Made by a program: the position numbers and the translations under genes
Source of the DNA: Candidatus Heimdallarchaeota archaeon
GTDB taxonomy: Archaea > Asgardarchaeota > Heimdallarchaeia > Heimdallarchaeales > Kariarchaeaceae
NCBI GenBank assembly: GCA_022574115.1
Contig: JACZSS010000167.1
Location: forward strand, 1 to 6,466
Reading direction: 5' to 3'
Length of the DNA: 6,466 nucleotides
Notes under the pieces: generated by a model
Told to the model about the DNA's origin: nothing
Seen by the model: only the letters and a program-made list of their open reading frames with translations
The model's database searches: none
In this document: in pieces, positions 1 to 6,221 of the stretch
How positions within the stretch are numbered: position 1 is the first letter of the stretch
Layout: the number at the start of each line of letters is the position of its first letter

Positions 1-642
1 ACTGTCCTAAACGATAATGTCGAAGAGATCATGTCAAAAACATTAATCTCAGTACCTCATACTGAAACATTGCGTAACACTGTTCAAATCATGTTTGACT
101 CAGGGATATCAGGCATTCCCCTTGTCAAAGGTTCCAAACCCGTTGGGATATTTACTGAAAAGGATGTCATTTTATTAAATCAGCTTTGGAGCTCGGAAAT
201 TGATACTTTGATCACCTCTGAAGACTCTATTGGAAGGTCTATCGATGAAAAACACGTACTAACTAATAATCATTCAATATGGCAAGCGACTGACAAGTTT
301 ATACAACTATCTCAAAGACAGATTCTTGTCAAAAGAGCAAATACCCAAGAATTCATCGGAATTATCACAATTACAAAAGTCCTGGAAGCCTTGGCTTCAA
401 AGCTATTGCTAATTGAATCTGAAGACACAAATATTAACATTCTCCATACGACCACTATAGACCACATAGAACTTTATCCCGTCCTTCAAAGAGGTCTGCC
501 AATTCTGGTTAGTTCTATTCGTATCTGGTTAAATTCCAGGGGGATTGAAGCTACTCCGTTATATTCAATGGGTAAGCCGCTCAAACTGGTAACTGAGAAG
601 GATTTGTTCGGATATCTAATTTCTCGTCTAAATTCGGAATAA
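1..642 (+). CDS. CBS-domain protein, 5' end cut by the window edge
   Basis: The frame is open from base 1 to the TAA at 640-642, giving 213 visible codons. The first ATG, at 31, is not the start: the residues before it (VEEI) plus that Met form the usual opening of a CBS motif (V-x-D/E-I-M), so the gene begins outside the window. Counting from the first visible codon, CBS motif 1 spans about residues 7-58 and ends in GIFTEKDV. A second, more divergent motif spans about 76-135 (ends FIGIITITKVLEAL). A third lies at about 150-210 and ends LVTEKDLFGYL. CBS motifs pair into Bateman modules that bind adenine nucleotides or SAM, so the whole protein may have four motifs, the first missing here. No enzyme or DNA-binding domain is visible in this part, and no membrane segment. 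The role is likely regulatory, with ligand and partner unknown. The family call is firm; the motif count is inference. Confidence 0.9.
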   Translation, partial: TVLNDNVEEIMSKTLISVPHTETLRNTVQIMFDSGISGIPLVKGSKPVGIFTEKDVILLNQLWSSEIDTLITSEDSIGRSIDEKHVLTNNHSIWQATDKFIQLSQRQILVKRANTQEFIGIITITKVLEALASKLLLIESEDTNINILHTTTIDHIELYPVLQRGLPILVSSIRIWLNSRGIEATPLYSMGKPLKLVTEKDLFGYLISRLNSE

Positions 643-670
643 TATAACTCATCTGAATCAATCAATCCCA

Positions 671-838
671 ATGAATCAAGTAACAAGACCACTGGGTTTA
701 GGGCAACCAACAAATACTTTACGTTCAAGTACTTTAAGATACAATTCTTGCGAAAATCTTTCCCAAGTATACATCAATAAAATAATTCTTATCTACGAAT
801 TGATAAAAATTGTCGGCACAGGTGAAACTGACAAATAG
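671..838 (+). CDS. Possible small protein, 55 residues, unrecognised
   Basis: An ATG at 671 opens a 55-codon frame ending in TAG at 836-838. It fills most of the gap between the CBS gene, which ends 28 bases upstream, and the convergent cyclodeaminase-family gene. The product would start MNQVTRPLGLG and carry a hydrophobic stretch near residues 34-48 (YINKIILIYELIKIV), which could form an amphipathic helix. No Shine-Dalgarno sequence precedes it; upstream is an AATC-rich stretch. I do not recognise the product. An open frame of this length can arise by chance in AT-rich DNA, so only conservation in relatives would make it a gene. Confidence 0.2.
   Translation: MNQVTRPLGLGQPTNTLRSSTLRYNSCENLSQVYINKIILIYELIKIVGTGETDK
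774..809 (-). terminator. Possible U-rich terminator of the cyclodeaminase-family gene
   Basis: Read on the minus strand, two T-rich stretches follow the stop codon at 848-850: TTTTT at 809-805, about 40 bases downstream, and TTATTTTATTG at 784-774. Archaeal RNA polymerase terminates at such U-rich tracts without needing a hairpin. A weak 5-bp inverted repeat (AATTC at 784-788, GAATT at 797-801) lies between them. The evidence is composition only. Confidence 0.25.
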
Positions 839-847
839 GGGGTAAAA

Positions 848-1834
848 TCACATTTGAATAGTCGTTCCGAAACCTCTTTCTTGCGCGATATTTGCAAGAA
901 AATTTGCTGTTACGATATCTTGAATTCCGACTCCTAGAGATTTGTATAGGGTTATTTCATTGTCACTAGATCTTCCCTGATGTGTGCCGTTTATTAGTTC
1001 ACCTAGATTCGCGTGAATTGGCATCTCTTGCAATTTTCCTTCTTGGATCGGAATGATAATGTCGCCTGCTTCATTAAGGGCTGATTCCTCAACATCTGTA
1101 AATATTGAAGCTTTAACAACTAGTTCTGTTTCCAGTTCCCTGGTATTTGCTGTAGAAGAGCCTACTGCATTAATGTGTGTACCTGGTTGCACCCATTTAG
1201 CTTTGATAATTGGTTCTTTGGCATGTGTTAAAGTACAAATGATGTCTGCGCTCCTAACTGCGTCCGCCAATTCGTTGTGAACTGTAATACTAAAACGATC
1301 TTTGTAAGTCTCTGCAAATTTTTCGGCCTTGGATAATGTTCGATTCCAAATATGAACTTCCTTTATATGTCGCACTTCTGAAATCGCTCTGAGGTGGGTG
1401 TGTGCTTGAACTCCAGTCCCAACTAAAACAAGCTTGGATGCTTCTTTTCTTGCTAAATATTTGGTTGCAATCGCAGATGCTGCTGCTGTTCTTTGCGCAG
1501 TTATTTCAGTTCCATCGATGATCGCCTTAGTTCTGCCGGTATCCGCCTCCTGCAGTAATATCGAAGCTTGATGTGATTCTATACCTTTCTTATGATTATC
1601 GGGGAAGACGGTTACTACTTTAAGCCCCATGATTGGGTTATCTCCACCAATGTAAGCTGGCATGGTTGCCAGTATCCCATTTACCATTGGGGGAAACATT
1701 GCTAGTCGCAAAGGTTGATGAGCTTGATCATTGGCAAGGAGTCGGTGCGCTTCCTCCAGTAGCCGAATGCAATCTTTCATTTGTAGATTTGCTTTAACCT
1801 CTTCCTCGTTTATTATTAAAACGTCCACAACCAA
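848..1834 (-). CDS. Ornithine cyclodeaminase / mu-crystallin family NAD(P)-dependent enzyme
   Basis: This cytosolic enzyme of 328 residues has the family's usual length. Its relatives are ornithine cyclodeaminase (ornithine to proline), archaeal alanine dehydrogenase and ketimine reductase (mu-crystallin). The substrate-side residues are present: R43, K72 in GLKVVTVFP, and R115 in TAQRTAAASA. The Rossmann fold starts with VLVGTGVQAHTHLRA (137-149 region). The WNRT turn at 163-166, with Arg after the second strand, resembles NADPH-using mu-crystallin. The catalytic Asp of cyclodeaminases and of archaeal alanine dehydrogenase (in the context NAVGxD) is replaced: the motif here reads INAVGSS, with S227 at that position. 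Mu-crystallin also has Ser there, and the C-terminal KSLGVGIQD matches that group, so an imine (ketimine) reductase or amino-acid dehydrogenase is more likely than a cyclodeaminase. The frame begins with TTG at 1834; GTG at 1828 fits family N-termini slightly better and lies about 26 bases from a TATA-like box. The family call is firm; the substrate is unknown. Confidence 0.9.
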   Translation of the reverse strand: MVVDVLIINEEEVKANLQMKDCIRLLEEAHRLLANDQAHQPLRLAMFPPMVNGILATMPAYIGGDNPIMGLKVVTVFPDNHKKGIESHQASILLQEADTGRTKAIIDGTEITAQRTAAASAIATKYLARKEASKLVLVGTGVQAHTHLRAISEVRHIKEVHIWNRTLSKAEKFAETYKDRFSITVHNELADAVRSADIICTLTHAKEPIIKAKWVQPGTHINAVGSSTANTRELETELVVKASIFTDVEESALNEAGDIIIPIQEGKLQEMPIHANLGELINGTHQGRSSDNEITLYKSLGVGIQDIVTANFLANIAQERGFGTTIQM

Positions 1835-1849
1835 AATTAATATACGGTC

Positions 1850-1858
1850 AATTAAGCA
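1850..1858 (-). promoter_or_regulatory. Weak TATA-like box before the cyclodeaminase-family gene
   Basis: On the minus strand this reads TGCTTAATT. Its centre is about 20 bases before the TTG at 1834 and about 26 before the GTG at 1828. If it is the TATA box, the spacing favours leaderless translation from the GTG. A second candidate, CATATACAAAA, lies further upstream near 1879-1889 and would give a short leader instead. This rests on composition and spacing only. Confidence 0.2.
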
Positions 1859-1994
1859 CTCGGGACGAAGTATGGACTTTTGTATATGATTGATTGGAAT
1901 GCATTTTTATTACCAGACCGAATTATTTCATCGATCGACTCAACTTTAACCAGAAAGACTAAACCGCGTTTATTGATTACGAATATGGAGAATC

Positions 1995-2013
1995 GATGGA
2001 TGGATGGATGGAT
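1995..2013. repeat. Short GATG tandem repeat (4.75 copies)
   Basis: The run consists of GATG repeated four times plus GAT, with no mismatch. Related pieces recur nearby: ATGGATCG at 2031-2038 and GATGGAT at 2054-2060, right against the stop codon of the PAS gene. The whole intergenic stretch 1835-2060 otherwise holds only an 8-bp palindrome, TCGATCGA, at 1931-1938. No reading frame of note crosses the repeat. It may be a slippage-prone microsatellite in the 3' untranslated part of the PAS gene, with no function implied. Confidence 0.8.
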
Positions 2014-2060
2014 TCTTGGCTAGATAACCAATGGATCGCAGAATTGCAGGATTGATGGAT

Positions 2061-3062
2061 TTAGAGAAAGTTTTGTAATAATTTAAGAGAATTTTCGAAC
2101 TGAAATTTTTCTAGATTCCCGTCCCAGTTCTCAAGTTTATCGCGATATTTGATCTCAACATCTGTTACTAGAAATTGTAATGCAATACGAAGGTCTGAAT
2201 CGGCAGAATTAGTCACAACACAGGCACTGATGTATTTACCAGTTTCATAGGCCAATGTCATACCTTCTGACTTCATTTCATAAAACGGGTTAGGTGATCG
2301 TGATGCTTCTTGGACAAAGTTGTTAATTATCATCAGTGAGGCCACAAATAATGTATTCTTATCAACAGACAAATTGTGAACTAGACGACCATTTTGGTTA
2401 ATATAGGTATGAATAAGTCTTCCGTCATTCATGAAAAGACTGACTTCTTGAATTTTTGGTTGGCCTTTCACCTTTGCAAAATCTGAATTAGAGGATAACA
2501 CCAGTCGGAGTTTTGCCTCAGAATTTTGGAGTCTTTTTTCCATTAATTCATAATCAATCTGAGTTTTTTTTAATTCAGTAAGATCAACACTAGTCACTAT
2601 CACTGTGCTAAGATCATCTGTATAAGCATCAGGAACTGCCCAGTTAAGAAGCATATGAATGTTTCTACCCTTATAAAGACTTGTTGGGAGCTCTAATTTG
2701 AAGAATCGCTTTCTTAAAAAATATAGGTTCACCAAAATATCTATGAATAGGTCATATGTTTCAAGTCTAATTTCATCACGGACAAGTCGGGTTAGCTCGT
2801 TAGAGGTCAAAACTTTGGAAAATTTTTTTGTAGCATCATTGATATTTGTAATTTGAAATAATTCAATTGTATGATCTAAAACAGGTTGATTATTGGTTAA
2901 ATACTCTTTAAATTCTAACGCCGAAGTCATGTCGAGGCTCTCTGTTTTGTCGTCTAAGTATTGCTTGATTTGAGAGAAATCTTCTTCTCGAGTAGGAATC
3001 GGCGAAAGCTCAAATAATGTTCGATATTTTGCCTCCGCGTGTTGATCAGACAGTTGTATCAC
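2061..3062 (-). CDS. PAS-domain protein with a longin/roadblock-like C-terminal domain
   Basis: The product has 333 residues, no signal peptide and no membrane segment, so it is a soluble cytoplasmic protein. Residues 9-168 look like a PAS domain of the subgroup that opens with 'SPIPxWEEDFS': here SPIPTREEDFSQIKQYL at 20-36, then ITNINDATKKF at 71-81. It closes with the typical PAC ending VIVTSVDLTELKK (154-166). A charged helix, about 163-187, probably a coiled coil, links it to a second domain at about 204-325. That domain has a beta-rich start (VSLFMNDGRLIHTYI), a helix (FVASLMIINNFVQEA), more strands, and an end shaped like 'YRDKLENWDGNLEKF'. This pattern resembles small longin or roadblock domains seen in archaeal GTPase-linked regulators; that is my reading of shape, not a confirmed match. 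No histidine-kinase, GGDEF or DNA-binding module is present, so how the PAS signal is passed on is unknown. The start is GTG at 3062; the frame is open upstream only to a stop at 3090-3092, with no ATG. Confidence 0.8.
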   Translation of the reverse strand: MIQLSDQHAEAKYRTLFELSPIPTREEDFSQIKQYLDDKTESLDMTSALEFKEYLTNNQPVLDHTIELFQITNINDATKKFSKVLTSNELTRLVRDEIRLETYDLFIDILVNLYFLRKRFFKLELPTSLYKGRNIHMLLNWAVPDAYTDDLSTVIVTSVDLTELKKTQIDYELMEKRLQNSEAKLRLVLSSNSDFAKVKGQPKIQEVSLFMNDGRLIHTYINQNGRLVHNLSVDKNTLFVASLMIINNFVQEASRSPNPFYEMKSEGMTLAYETGKYISACVVTNSADSDLRIALQFLVTDVEIKYRDKLENWDGNLEKFQFENSLKLLQNFL

Positions 3063-3086
3063 ATCCGCTCGATAACCTAGAAGTTG

Positions 3087-3096
3087 ATTTTAAAGA
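3087..3096 (-). promoter_or_regulatory. TATA-like box before the PAS gene
   Basis: The minus strand reads TCTTTAAAAT, centred about 29 bases before the GTG start at 3062. That is the spacing expected for a leaderless archaeal transcript, and no Shine-Dalgarno sequence lies between. A second AT-rich element, ATTTATTATATC at 3106-3095, would instead give a leader of roughly a dozen bases. Confidence 0.35.
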
Positions 3097-3183
3097 TATA
3101 ATAAATCAATTGACTAAGCATTGAAAAATTTTGTCATTTCACCTAAAAATTATTTTCTAAAAAAATACAACTTGACGTGATCT

Positions 3184-3199
3184 GTCTATCGGAATAGAC
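3184..3199. repeat. Inverted repeat GTCTAT-CGGA-ATAGAC in the divergent promoter region
   Basis: A perfect 6-bp inverted repeat surrounds a 4-base centre. Three more pairs (GTG at 3177-3179, CAC at 3200-3202) extend it if four bases are bulged on the left. It lies between the divergent PAS and ppc genes, about 120 bases from the PAS start and 150 from the ppc start. It could be a regulator's operator or a chance palindrome. No second copy is seen in the window. Confidence 0.3.
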
Positions 3200-3313
3200 C
3201 ACTTGAGAAGATGGATAAGTCATCTGGGGGCTTTAATTTGTATTATCCTGGAGATTCATTTTTTTATTCAAACAGCGAGAAATTCCCGTGATTTCGTTAA
3301 TTTCTTGAAATAG

Positions 3314-3321
3314 GATTAAAG
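3314..3321 (+). promoter_or_regulatory. Weak TATA-like box before ppc
   Basis: The sequence GATTAAAG sits 27-34 bases before the TTG start at 3348, inside an AT-rich run (3310-3336). No Shine-Dalgarno sequence occurs in the last 20 bases before the start. Spacing fits a leaderless transcript. A T7 run at 3259-3265 and an A7 run at 3159-3165 further upstream have no clear role. Confidence 0.25.
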
Positions 3322-3347
3322 AATATCAAAATTAATCTCAAGTTGTC

Positions 3348-6221
3348 TTGGCTCTTGACAGATTAGAATTATCCAAAAAACTTCTTTCGCCCACAATTAG
3401 ATTATTAGGTGGTCTGCTTGGTGAAGTTATCGTTGAGCAGGAGGGTCAGGAACTGTTGGATTTGGAAGAGATAATTCGATTGACAGCTAAGAAATTCCGT
3501 GAAGAGGATGATAAAGAAGCATTTTCCAATTTAGTCAATCTCATTGCTGGAATTGAGCCAAATCAACGAATAGTGATAATCAAGGCGTTCAGCATTTTTT
3601 TCCAGCTCGTAAATTTAGCAGAAGAAGATTACAGAATTCATGCCAACAAAGAGCTTTCAAAATCCATCGAATTTAGTGACACAATCGAATACGCTGTCAA
3701 ATATGCAAAACAAATGGGGCTTAAACGGTCCGACGTTTTGAAATTACTTGGTGACCTCCATTTCAAGCTGGTTTGGACTGCTCATCCGACTGAAGCTAGA
3801 CGATTAACTACGCTAATCAAATTAAGAAAAATATTCAACCTCATCGAAGAATCTCACAACGACGAGACAAACAGTAAAAAGTCTGGAAAACTGCGCACTA
3901 AGATAAAAGAACAAATTACCATCCTCTGGCAATCAGACGATTTAAGAGAACAGAAGGTTAAAATATTGGATGAAGTGCGAACAAACTTATTTTACTTTGA
4001 CAACACAGTATTTCAGGTACTTCCCGAAATAATCGACGATTTGACTTCAATCATAAATTCTGTTTTTCCATCTGATCAGACAGCATTTGACTCTCTTGAC
4101 ATTTCGAATTTTATTGAATTTGGATCTTGGGTTGGTGGTGACAGGGATGGTCATCCCGGAGTCACTTCTAAAATCACCATCCAGACTCTTCTCTTGCAGA
4201 AGCGATTATGTTTGCGGAAATATTTATCATTGGTTAACAATTTAATTCAGGATCTTTCTTCATCCCTGAATCACATTTCCATCTCAGATGTTTTGAAAAA
4301 GAGTCTGACAGTAGACGAATCAGTCTTTTCTAATTTTGCAGGTAAAACGAGTGAACTGAACAAATTAGAGCCATACAGAAGAAAATTAGATTTTATCAGA
4401 TTAAAATTGGAGTATACTCTGGAAAAAGTAGAGGAACTCGCTGTTCAGACTGGTTTAGGACGCACTTTGGTTGGCGCATCTGTGTCTGAATACGACGGCA
4501 TCACTACGGAATCCCAATATTATGCTCGTTCAAGCGATTTTTCTCAGGATTTGCAGATTATCTATGATTCATTGGTCCAAAATCGAGGTGAAATAGTCGC
4601 TAGAAGTGATCTCCTCTTACTAATGACTCAGATTAATCTTTTTGGTTTCCATTTGGCCTCATTGGACCTTCGACAACACTCAAAGATTCATACCCAGGCA
4701 ATAGAAGAAATATTTGAAATCGTGGGTTTGGGGTCGTTTAAGGAATTGGCTTCGGACAAGCAAAGAGCTTTGTTACTCAGTGAACTTTCCAATCCAAGAC
4801 CATTGGGAATTCTGTCTTTCAAAACCCAGTGCAGCGTCGAAGTACAGGAATTGGTTGATACATTGGAAGTTTGTAAAACCTCATTAATGCAAGTTTCGCC
4901 TCGAGCTGTCGAGTCCTACATCATTTCTATGACTCACAATGAGGTTGACATTTTGTCGTTGGCGCTATTGTTGAAAGAAACAGGATTGATAGAAATTCAT
5001 CAAGGGATTGCGGTTAAAGTCGCAATAGATTTGGTCCCCTTATTCGAAACCAAGGAGGATTTGGAAAATGCACCTAGCGTCATGAAATGGTTATTCGAAG
5101 ATAAACTCTACAGATCGATAGTCAAACGACGAGAAAATGTCCAAGAAATAATGATTGGATATTCGGACTCAACAAAAGATGTGGGCTATTTGCAATCAAA
5201 TTATCGATTGCTAATTGTTCAAGAACAGCTGGTAGTTATGGCCAACGACTTTGGCATCAAATTACGTATTTTTCACGGGAGAGGTGGATCTATAAGTCGT
5301 GGAGGTGGTCCTACACATAAATCGATATTGTCCCAGTTACCCGGTACGACCGAAAAAATGAAGATTACCGAACAGGGAGAGGTTATTGGTTGGAATTATG
5401 CTAATCCAAAAATCGCGTATCGTCATCTTGAACAAATTATATCTGCCATGATAACTAGGACTGTTACCGATAATTTTACACCGTCACATGATAATCCCGC
5501 CAATCCCGAACCATCTCAACTTGATTCTTTAAGGGAAATGGCAGACTCTGCAAGTGTCGCGTACGAAAACCTGGTAAAACACACTGAAGGGTTTATTCCC
5601 TTCTATCAGGAATTTACACCTTTGGACGCCATTGAAAGAACAACCATCGGCTCCAGACCAAGCAGGAGATCAACTCATGATGTGACAACCGTTGATTCTT
5701 TGCGAGCCATTCCGTGGATATTTTCGTGGGGTCAAACTAGAGTTAATTTTCCCGCATATTACGGAGTAGGTACCGCTCTAGATCATTTTATTGAGACTCA
5801 CGGTAGCACCACACTTCAAGAAATGTATCAACAGTGGCCTTATTTCACATCCCTCATTGATAATCTCCAGATGGTTTGCCTAAAGGCTGATATGGACATC
5901 GCAGAGGAATATCAACATCTCGTCAAGACGCAACATGCAGGATCTAATTTTTTTGAAATAATAGTAAACGAATTCGAGCGGACAGTCTCCGCCATCCTAA
6001 AGATCACAGGTTCTAACGAATTACTGATGAATGCGCCAGACATACAAAATTCGATCACCCGACGAAATCCTTATATTGATCCACTGCATTTATTACAAAT
6101 TGTATTGATCAAGGAATGGAGAAATAATGATCGAGTTGAGGATTTGAGTCCTAATGGGCTACTACGAGCGATTTTAATGACAATCAATGGAATTGCGGCT
6201 GGGCTGCGAAATACGGGTTGA
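3348..6221 (+). CDS. ppc: Phosphoenolpyruvate carboxylase, bacterial type
   Basis: This cytosolic enzyme adds bicarbonate to PEP to form oxaloacetate and phosphate, refilling the C4 pool for aspartate-family amino acids and central metabolism. All signatures are present in order: TAHPTEARR at 144-152 with catalytic H146; GSWVGGDRDGHP (259-270); LDLRQHS (439-445); MIGYSDSTKDVG (602-613); FHGRGGSISRGGGP (642-655); TEQGE (674-678); IGSRPSRR (767-774); and the C-terminal LRNTG ending typical of the family. Residues equivalent to the E. coli aspartate-inhibitor site (R587, K773, R832, N881) are kept as R645, K846, R906 and N955, so feedback inhibition by aspartate or malate is likely. The length of 957 exceeds the 883 of E. 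coli; the excess appears spread through the N-terminal half. The start is TTG at 3348: an in-frame stop lies at 3333-3335 and no ATG or GTG lies between. This is not the short (about 500-residue) archaeal PpcA. The gene stands alone. Confidence 0.98.
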   Translation: MALDRLELSKKLLSPTIRLLGGLLGEVIVEQEGQELLDLEEIIRLTAKKFREEDDKEAFSNLVNLIAGIEPNQRIVIIKAFSIFFQLVNLAEEDYRIHANKELSKSIEFSDTIEYAVKYAKQMGLKRSDVLKLLGDLHFKLVWTAHPTEARRLTTLIKLRKIFNLIEESHNDETNSKKSGKLRTKIKEQITILWQSDDLREQKVKILDEVRTNLFYFDNTVFQVLPEIIDDLTSIINSVFPSDQTAFDSLDISNFIEFGSWVGGDRDGHPGVTSKITIQTLLLQKRLCLRKYLSLVNNLIQDLSSSLNHISISDVLKKSLTVDESVFSNFAGKTSELNKLEPYRRKLDFIRLKLEYTLEKVEELAVQTGLGRTLVGASVSEYDGITTESQYYARSSDFSQDLQIIYDSLVQNRGEIVARSDLLLLMTQINLFGFHLASLDLRQHSKIHTQAIEEIFEIVGLGSFKELASDKQRALLLSELSNPRPLGILSFKTQCSVEVQELVDTLEVCKTSLMQVSPRAVESYIISMTHNEVDILSLALLLKETGLIEIHQGIAVKVAIDLVPLFETKEDLENAPSVMKWLFEDKLYRSIVKRRENVQEIMIGYSDSTKDVGYLQSNYRLLIVQEQLVVMANDFGIKLRIFHGRGGSISRGGGPTHKSILSQLPGTTEKMKITEQGEVIGWNYANPKIAYRHLEQIISAMITRTVTDNFTPSHDNPANPEPSQLDSLREMADSASVAYENLVKHTEGFIPFYQEFTPLDAIERTTIGSRPSRRSTHDVTTVDSLRAIPWIFSWGQTRVNFPAYYGVGTALDHFIETHGSTTLQEMYQQWPYFTSLIDNLQMVCLKADMDIAEEYQHLVKTQHAGSNFFEIIVNEFERTVSAILKITGSNELLMNAPDIQNSITRRNPYIDPLHLLQIVLIKEWRNNDRVEDLSPNGLLRAILMTINGIAAGLRNTG

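Noticed and set aside
486..728. 80-codon open frame on the minus strand
   Set aside because: It lies antisense to the third CBS motif of the well-supported plus-strand gene, and its sequence matches no family I recognise.
800..840. Possible archaeal C/D-box small RNA (CTGA near 827-830, TGATAA near 801-806)
   Set aside because: The C box is imperfect and no paired C'/D' boxes with proper spacing are present.
1053..1280. 75-codon open frame on the plus strand
   Set aside because: It is the antisense shadow of the cyclodeaminase-family gene, whose motifs fix the coding strand.
1931..1938. 8-bp palindrome TCGATCGA upstream of the cyclodeaminase-family gene
   Set aside because: It is short, perfect only over 8 bases, and easily expected by chance; there is no second copy.
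3211..3291. 26-codon ATG frame (MDKSSGGFNLYY...) in the divergent promoter region
   Set aside because: It is too short, has no ribosome-binding or promoter context, and sits where regulatory DNA for ppc is expected.
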